NCBI GenBank assembly: GCA_021813645.1
Contig: JAKAJW010000132.1
Span: forward strand, 1-8,388
Origin: Pseudomonadota bacterium
Lineage (GTDB): Bacteria; Pseudomonadota; Alphaproteobacteria; Rhodobacterales; Rhodobacteraceae
Length of the DNA stretch: 8,388 nt
Direction: 5' to 3'
The translations under genes were made by a program, and so were the position numbers. The notes under the pieces are model-generated. The model was given only the letters and a program-made list of their open reading frames with translations. It did not search any database and was not told the DNA's origin. This document shows positions 5,677-8,388 of the stretch, piece by piece. Position 1 is the first letter of the stretch. Each line of letters begins with the position of its first letter.

Positions 5677-6639
5677 TCAGGCCCGGGCGGCGCGCCCGCC
5701 GCGCCGGCCGCCGCGGCCCACCGAGGCGGCCGCTGCGGACGCCTCGGCGAAGCTTTGCCCCGCCTCGACCGCTTCGATGACGCGGCTGAAGCGGATCCAC
5801 TCGGCGCCGTTCGGGTCATGGTTCATCAGGAAGTTGGCGGCGCGGATCGCTTCCATCTCGCCTTGGCGGATCGGGTTCATGATGGCGCTGGTCATCCCGG
5901 CGCCGATTGCCATCGGCAGGAAAGCGGCGTTGATCCCATGCCGGTGCGGCATGCCGAAGGAGATGTTCGAGGCGCCACAGGTGGTGTTGACGCCGAGTTC
6001 CTCGCGCAAACGGCGCACTAGGGTGAAGACCTGCTGGCCGGCCGATGCCAGCGCGCCGACCGGCATCACCAGCGGGTCCACCACGATGTCATGCGCCGGG
6101 ATGCCGTAGTCGGCGGCGCGCTCGACGATCTTCTTGGCCACGGCAAACCGGACCTCCGGGTCCATCGAAATGCCGGTGTCGTCGTTCGAAATCGCGACCA
6201 CTGGCACGTTGTATTTCTTCACCAGAGGCAGCACGAGCTCCAGCCGCTCTTCCTCGCCGGTGACCGAGTTCAGCAGCGGCCGGCCCTCGGCGGCCTCGAG
6301 CCCGGCCTCCAGCGCGCCGGGTACCGAACTGTCGATGCACAGGGGGACGTCGACCAGCCCCTGCACCAGCTCGATCATCTGCCGCATCAGCGGCGGCTCG
6401 GTCTGGTTCGGGTCGGGGTTGGAATTGTAGACCACGCCCGCATTCACATCGAGCACCATCGCCCCGCAGGCGACCTGTTCCAGCGCGTCCTTCTCGACGG
6501 TGGCGAAGTTGCCCGCCTCGAGCTCGGCGGCGAGCTTCTTGCGGCCGGTCGGATTGATCCGCTCGCCGATCACGCAGAACGGCTCGTCGAAGCCGATGAC
6601 GACGGTTTTCGTTTTCGATTCCAGAACGGTGCGGGTCAT
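5677..6639 (-). CDS. Methyltetrahydrofolate:corrinoid methyltransferase (pterin-binding domain protein)
   Basis: A protein of 320 residues forming one TIM-barrel pterin-binding domain, as in the folate module of MetH and in AcsE-type MeTr proteins. Visible motifs in order: GERINPTGRK (25-34), DVNAG (64-68), CIDSS (101-105), NSVTGEE (124-130), VVDPL (186-190) and GASNISFGMP (222-231). It binds 5-methyl-tetrahydrofolate and exchanges the methyl group with a cobalamin-binding partner. It has no B12, homocysteine or activation domain, so these must be supplied by other proteins encoded elsewhere. After residue 307 the protein ends in a short Gly/Arg tail, GRGGRRGGRAARA, not part of the barrel. 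The start at 6639 has an AGGAGAGG ribosome site and overlaps the phosphatase stop (ATGA). Neighbours (MetF-like protein, PF13769-type protein) support a one-carbon role. It could serve a split methionine synthase or corrinoid-dependent demethylation. Confidence 0.9.
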   Translation of the reverse strand: MTRTVLESKTKTVVIGFDEPFCVIGERINPTGRKKLAAELEAGNFATVEKDALEQVACGAMVLDVNAGVVYNSNPDPNQTEPPLMRQMIELVQGLVDVPLCIDSSVPGALEAGLEAAEGRPLLNSVTGEEERLELVLPLVKKYNVPVVAISNDDTGISMDPEVRFAVAKKIVERAADYGIPAHDIVVDPLVMPVGALASAGQQVFTLVRRLREELGVNTTCGASNISFGMPHRHGINAAFLPMAIGAGMTSAIMNPIRQGEMEAIRAANFLMNHDPNGAEWIRFSRVIEAVEAGQSFAEASAAAASVGRGGRRGGRAARA

Positions 6640-7292
6640 GCGGCCTCTCCTGTCAGGCGCAGGAGCACGGGCTCCAGCGCGGGGTCGGTAAAATCTCTGA
6701 TCGCGACCTCGGCACCGGCGCGGCGGAGCGCCGCCGGATCGGGGCCGATGCCCACGGTGAAAGCGCCCGAAGCGCGGGCGGCGGCGAGCCCCGCGGGGCT
6801 GTCCTCGAAGGCGATGCTTTCGGCGGGGCCCACGCGCAAGAGGCGCATCGCCGCCAGATAGGGGTCGGGTGCCGGCTTGCCGCGCGGGGTTTCCTCGCCC
6901 GAGACGATCACGTCGAAGCTCGCGCGGACACCGATCGCCTCCAGCATCGCCTCGGCGTTCAGTCGCGGTGCGTTGGTGACCACCGCCGTCTCCCAGCCCG
7001 CGGCGCGCGCGCGCGCCAGCAGCGCGGCCAGACCCGGCGTTGCCGGATAGGGTCGCGGCAGGCGGCGACGGAATTCGGCCTCTTTCGCTTCGGAAAGCGC
7101 CTGCGGGTCGGGTTCGTCGGGAAAGGCCTCGGCGAAGAAGTCGAGGTTCATCCGGCCGTGGATATGGGCCGCGTAATAGGCCTCGTCCACCACCACGCCG
7201 CGCGGTGCCAGCAGGTCTGCGAAGACGGCGCGGTGGATCGGGTCGGTCATCATCATCGTCCCGTCCAGGTCGAAGAGCAGCGCCGCCGGCAT
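6636..7292 (-). CDS. HAD-superfamily phosphatase (subfamily IA, phosphoglycolate phosphatase / beta-phosphoglucomutase-like)
   Basis: A protein of 218 residues with all four HAD motifs. Motif I is LLFDLDGT, with nucleophile D8 and acid/base D10. Motif II is VVTNAPR with T106. Motif III is RGKPAPDPY with K139. Motif IV is FEDSPAG with E163 and D164, which bind magnesium. The alpha-helical cap lies at about residues 16-85, as in subfamily IA enzymes that dephosphorylate small phosphate esters or isomerise sugar phosphates. Substrate unknown. It sits between the MetF-like gene (5-bp gap) and the methyltransferase gene (4-bp ATGA overlap), with no clear Shine-Dalgarno of its own, so it is probably translated by coupling to the upstream gene. 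A role in one-carbon or cofactor metabolism is only suggested by this position; housekeeping removal of a by-product such as phosphoglycolate is equally possible. Confidence 0.9.
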   Translation of the reverse strand: MPAALLFDLDGTMMMTDPIHRAVFADLLAPRGVVVDEAYYAAHIHGRMNLDFFAEAFPDEPDPQALSEAKEAEFRRRLPRPYPATPGLAALLARARAAGWETAVVTNAPRLNAEAMLEAIGVRASFDVIVSGEETPRGKPAPDPYLAAMRLLRVGPAESIAFEDSPAGLAAARASGAFTVGIGPDPAALRRAGAEVAIRDFTDPALEPVLLRLTGEAA

Positions 7293-7297
7293 TGGAT

Positions 7298-8218
7298 TCA
7301 GGCCGTCGCGTCGGCTTGCGCCCCGCCGCCATGCTCGGCGGCCCAGGTCGCGTTGGCCTTGATCCCGCCGAGCGGGAAGAAATGCACCGCCTCGATGCCG
7401 AAATCGGGATGCCGTGCCTTATGGGCGGCAAGCTCTGCGATGAACTCGTCTGGTTCGAAGGGCAGCAGCAGCTTGGTCACGTCCTTGGCGCGTTTCTGCA
7501 GCACCTTCAGCGAGGGGCCGACGCCACAGGCGATGGCGAATTTCAGGAGCGTTTGCAGCTTCGCGGGGCCGGCGACGCCGATATGGACGGGCAGATCGAT
7601 TCCTTCGGCCTTCAGGCGGCCGACCCAGTCGATCACCGGCTTGGCCTCGAAGCAGAACTGGGTGGCGATCGCCATCCGCGCATCGGTGCGCTCGGAAAGG
7701 GCCTGCTTCCACTTCAGCGCCTGCATCACGGCGCGGTCGGAGCCGTCGGGGTCGATGTCCTTGTTGCCCTCGGGATGGCCGGCGACATGCAGCCGCTCGA
7801 ACCCGTCGAAGAGGCCGGTCTCAATCAGCTGCATGGAGTTGTCGAACGCACCCACCGGTGTCGCCACCCCGCCGCCGATCAACAGCGCCTGCCGGACGTC
7901 GGCTTCGCCGCGATAGCGGGCCACCCAATCGGCCAGTTCGGCGCGGTCCTTGAGGATACGGGCGGGGAAATGCGGCATCGGGGCGAAGCCCTCGCCGGTC
8001 AGCCGCTTGGCCGTCGCCACCATGTCGGCGATCGGTGTGCCCTCGATATGGGCGATGTAGACGCGGGTGCCGGCGGGCAGCAGGGCGCGGAAATCCTCGA
8101 TCTTCTCGGCGGTGCGCGGCATCACCTCGATCGAATAGCCCTGCAGGAAGGCCCCGACCGCGCCGGAAGCCGCGTCTGGCGTCGTGGTTTCTGCGCGACG
8201 GAAGTTCAAAAGCGCCAT
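7298..8218 (-). CDS. metF: Methylenetetrahydrofolate reductase-like protein (MetF family, divergent)
   Basis: A protein of 306 residues, near the usual length for a bacterial MetF. The TIM-barrel signs in order are GYSIEVMPR (28-35, with the conserved Glu E32 before the Pro-Arg; compare FEFFPPR in E. coli), PHFPAR (82-87), ALLIGGG (111-117), LHVAGHPEGN (143-152), ATQFCFE (185-191), HIGVAGPAKLQTLLKFAIACGVG (212-234), and AVHFFPLGG (277-285). MetF enzymes use FAD to reduce 5,10-methylene- to 5-methyl-tetrahydrofolate. In E. coli the third element reads LRGD, with a catalytic Asp; here it is LIGGG, so this is a distinct subgroup that could act differently or in reverse. Start 8218 was preferred over GTG 8239 because AGGGAGG sits 5 nt upstream. 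It is the second gene of the leftward operon, 5 bp before the phosphatase. Confidence 0.85.
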   Translation of the reverse strand: MALLNFRRAETTTPDAASGAVGAFLQGYSIEVMPRTAEKIEDFRALLPAGTRVYIAHIEGTPIADMVATAKRLTGEGFAPMPHFPARILKDRAELADWVARYRGEADVRQALLIGGGVATPVGAFDNSMQLIETGLFDGFERLHVAGHPEGNKDIDPDGSDRAVMQALKWKQALSERTDARMAIATQFCFEAKPVIDWVGRLKAEGIDLPVHIGVAGPAKLQTLLKFAIACGVGPSLKVLQKRAKDVTKLLLPFEPDEFIAELAAHKARHPDFGIEAVHFFPLGGIKANATWAAEHGGGAQADATA

Positions 8219-8223
8219 GATGG

Positions 8224-8230
8224 CCTCCCT
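8224..8230 (-). promoter_or_regulatory. Shine-Dalgarno AGGGAGG that decides the MetF-like start
   Basis: Read on the minus strand, AGGGAGG is followed by a 5-nt spacer and the ATG at 8218-8216. The alternative GTG at 8239 lies upstream of this element and would add seven residues (MSLREAI) that do not look conserved. Confidence 0.7.
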
Positions 8231-8253
8231 CAGGCTCACGTCGGCGGGCCCTC

Positions 8254-8388
8254 TCAGGCTCGGCCTTCGTTTTCGATGAGCGCTTTCAGGCGCCCGCTGT
8301 CGTATTCGGTCTCGATCCGCTGGGCCTCGGCCTGCGCGACCTCCGTCGGCTCTCCCGCGACCTCATAGGGCGCGGCCTTCCGCCACTC
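8254..8388 (-). CDS. C-terminal part of a small 'virulence factor' family protein (PF13769-type), 5' end outside window
   Basis: The minus-strand frame is open from the window edge to a TGA, giving 44 residues: it begins EWRKAAPYEVAGEP, continues with a helix rich in Ala/Glu (EVAQAEAQRIETEYDSGRLKALIENEGRA), and stops. The pattern E-W-R-x-x-x-P followed by an A-x-R-I/L-E-x-E-Y-D-x-x-R-L-K-A-L helix matches my recollection of the roughly 100-residue alphaproteobacterial proteins labelled 'virulence factor' (PF13769). These often precede a MetF-like gene and a methyltetrahydrofolate methyltransferase gene. The label is historical and no biochemical function is established to my knowledge. It lies 35 bp upstream of the MetF-like start, so it is probably the preceding gene of the same operon. 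The N-terminal half cannot be seen. Confidence 0.65.
   Translation of the reverse strand, partial: EWRKAAPYEVAGEPTEVAQAEAQRIETEYDSGRLKALIENEGRA

Noticed and set aside
5078..6109. Plus-strand open frame crossing the methyltransferase-like gene, the terminator gap and the folate methyltransferase
   Set aside because: It runs through a terminator hairpin and antisense to two conserved genes, with no recognisable motif.
7040..8368. Plus-strand open frame of 442 codons opposite the MetF-like and HAD genes
   Set aside because: It is antisense to two clear enzyme genes and shows only shadow composition.

Overview
The window is GC-rich (long runs of GC-rich codons, few stop codons in any frame) and almost fully coding. 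Protein composition and gene content point to an alphaproteobacterium, most likely Rhodobacterales/Rhodobacteraceae. The clues are an Ala/Glu/Pro-rich RNase E-like tail ending in KKRGWWSLGR, a short CcdA, and a one-carbon block in which a MetF-like protein, a stand-alone pterin-binding methyltransferase and a small 'virulence factor' (PF13769-type) protein sit together. This assignment rests on family recognition, not on a search.

Layout, left to right. (1) 2-580 (+): C-terminal end of a large protein, probably ribonuclease E, followed by a GC hairpin at 593-623. (2) 651-1205 (+): GNAT acetyltransferase. (3) 1206-1436: a 231-bp gap holding the clearest non-coding signal of the window, five 11-bp units carrying TCGGT in exact helical phase (1230-1284), then a TTAACCAT element. 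(4) 1437-2186 (+): CcdA-type thiol-disulfide membrane protein. (5) 2240-3454 and 3451-4797 (+): a membrane-anchored alpha/beta hydrolase and a cytochrome P450 joined by an ATGA overlap. (6) 4781-5566 (-): a TIGR04325-family methyltransferase-like protein that converges on the P450. The 17-bp overlap of the two genes is itself a perfect hairpin with a stop codon in each end. (7) 5567-5676: a 110-bp gap with a terminator hairpin for the operon to its right and a separate inverted repeat upstream of the methyltransferase gene. (8) 8388-5677 (-): an operon transcribed leftward: PF13769-type protein (cut by the window edge), MetF-like reductase, HAD phosphatase, methyltetrahydrofolate:corrinoid methyltransferase, with gaps of 35 and 5 bp and one ATGA overlap.

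How they may work together. The right-hand operon handles 5-methyl-tetrahydrofolate: the MetF-like protein interconverts methylene- and methyl-H4folate, and the pterin-binding protein exchanges the methyl group with a corrinoid carrier. It could be the folate module of a split, multi-protein methionine synthase, or it could serve methyl-group catabolism. The MetF-like protein lacks the usual Asp of the RGD-type motif, so its activity is not certain. The hydrolase-P450 pair looks like a two-step module acting on a hydrophobic, membrane-associated ester or fatty acyl substrate. Its substrate and redox partners are not visible here. No RNA genes, insertion sequences, prophage genes or CRISPR arrays were found.
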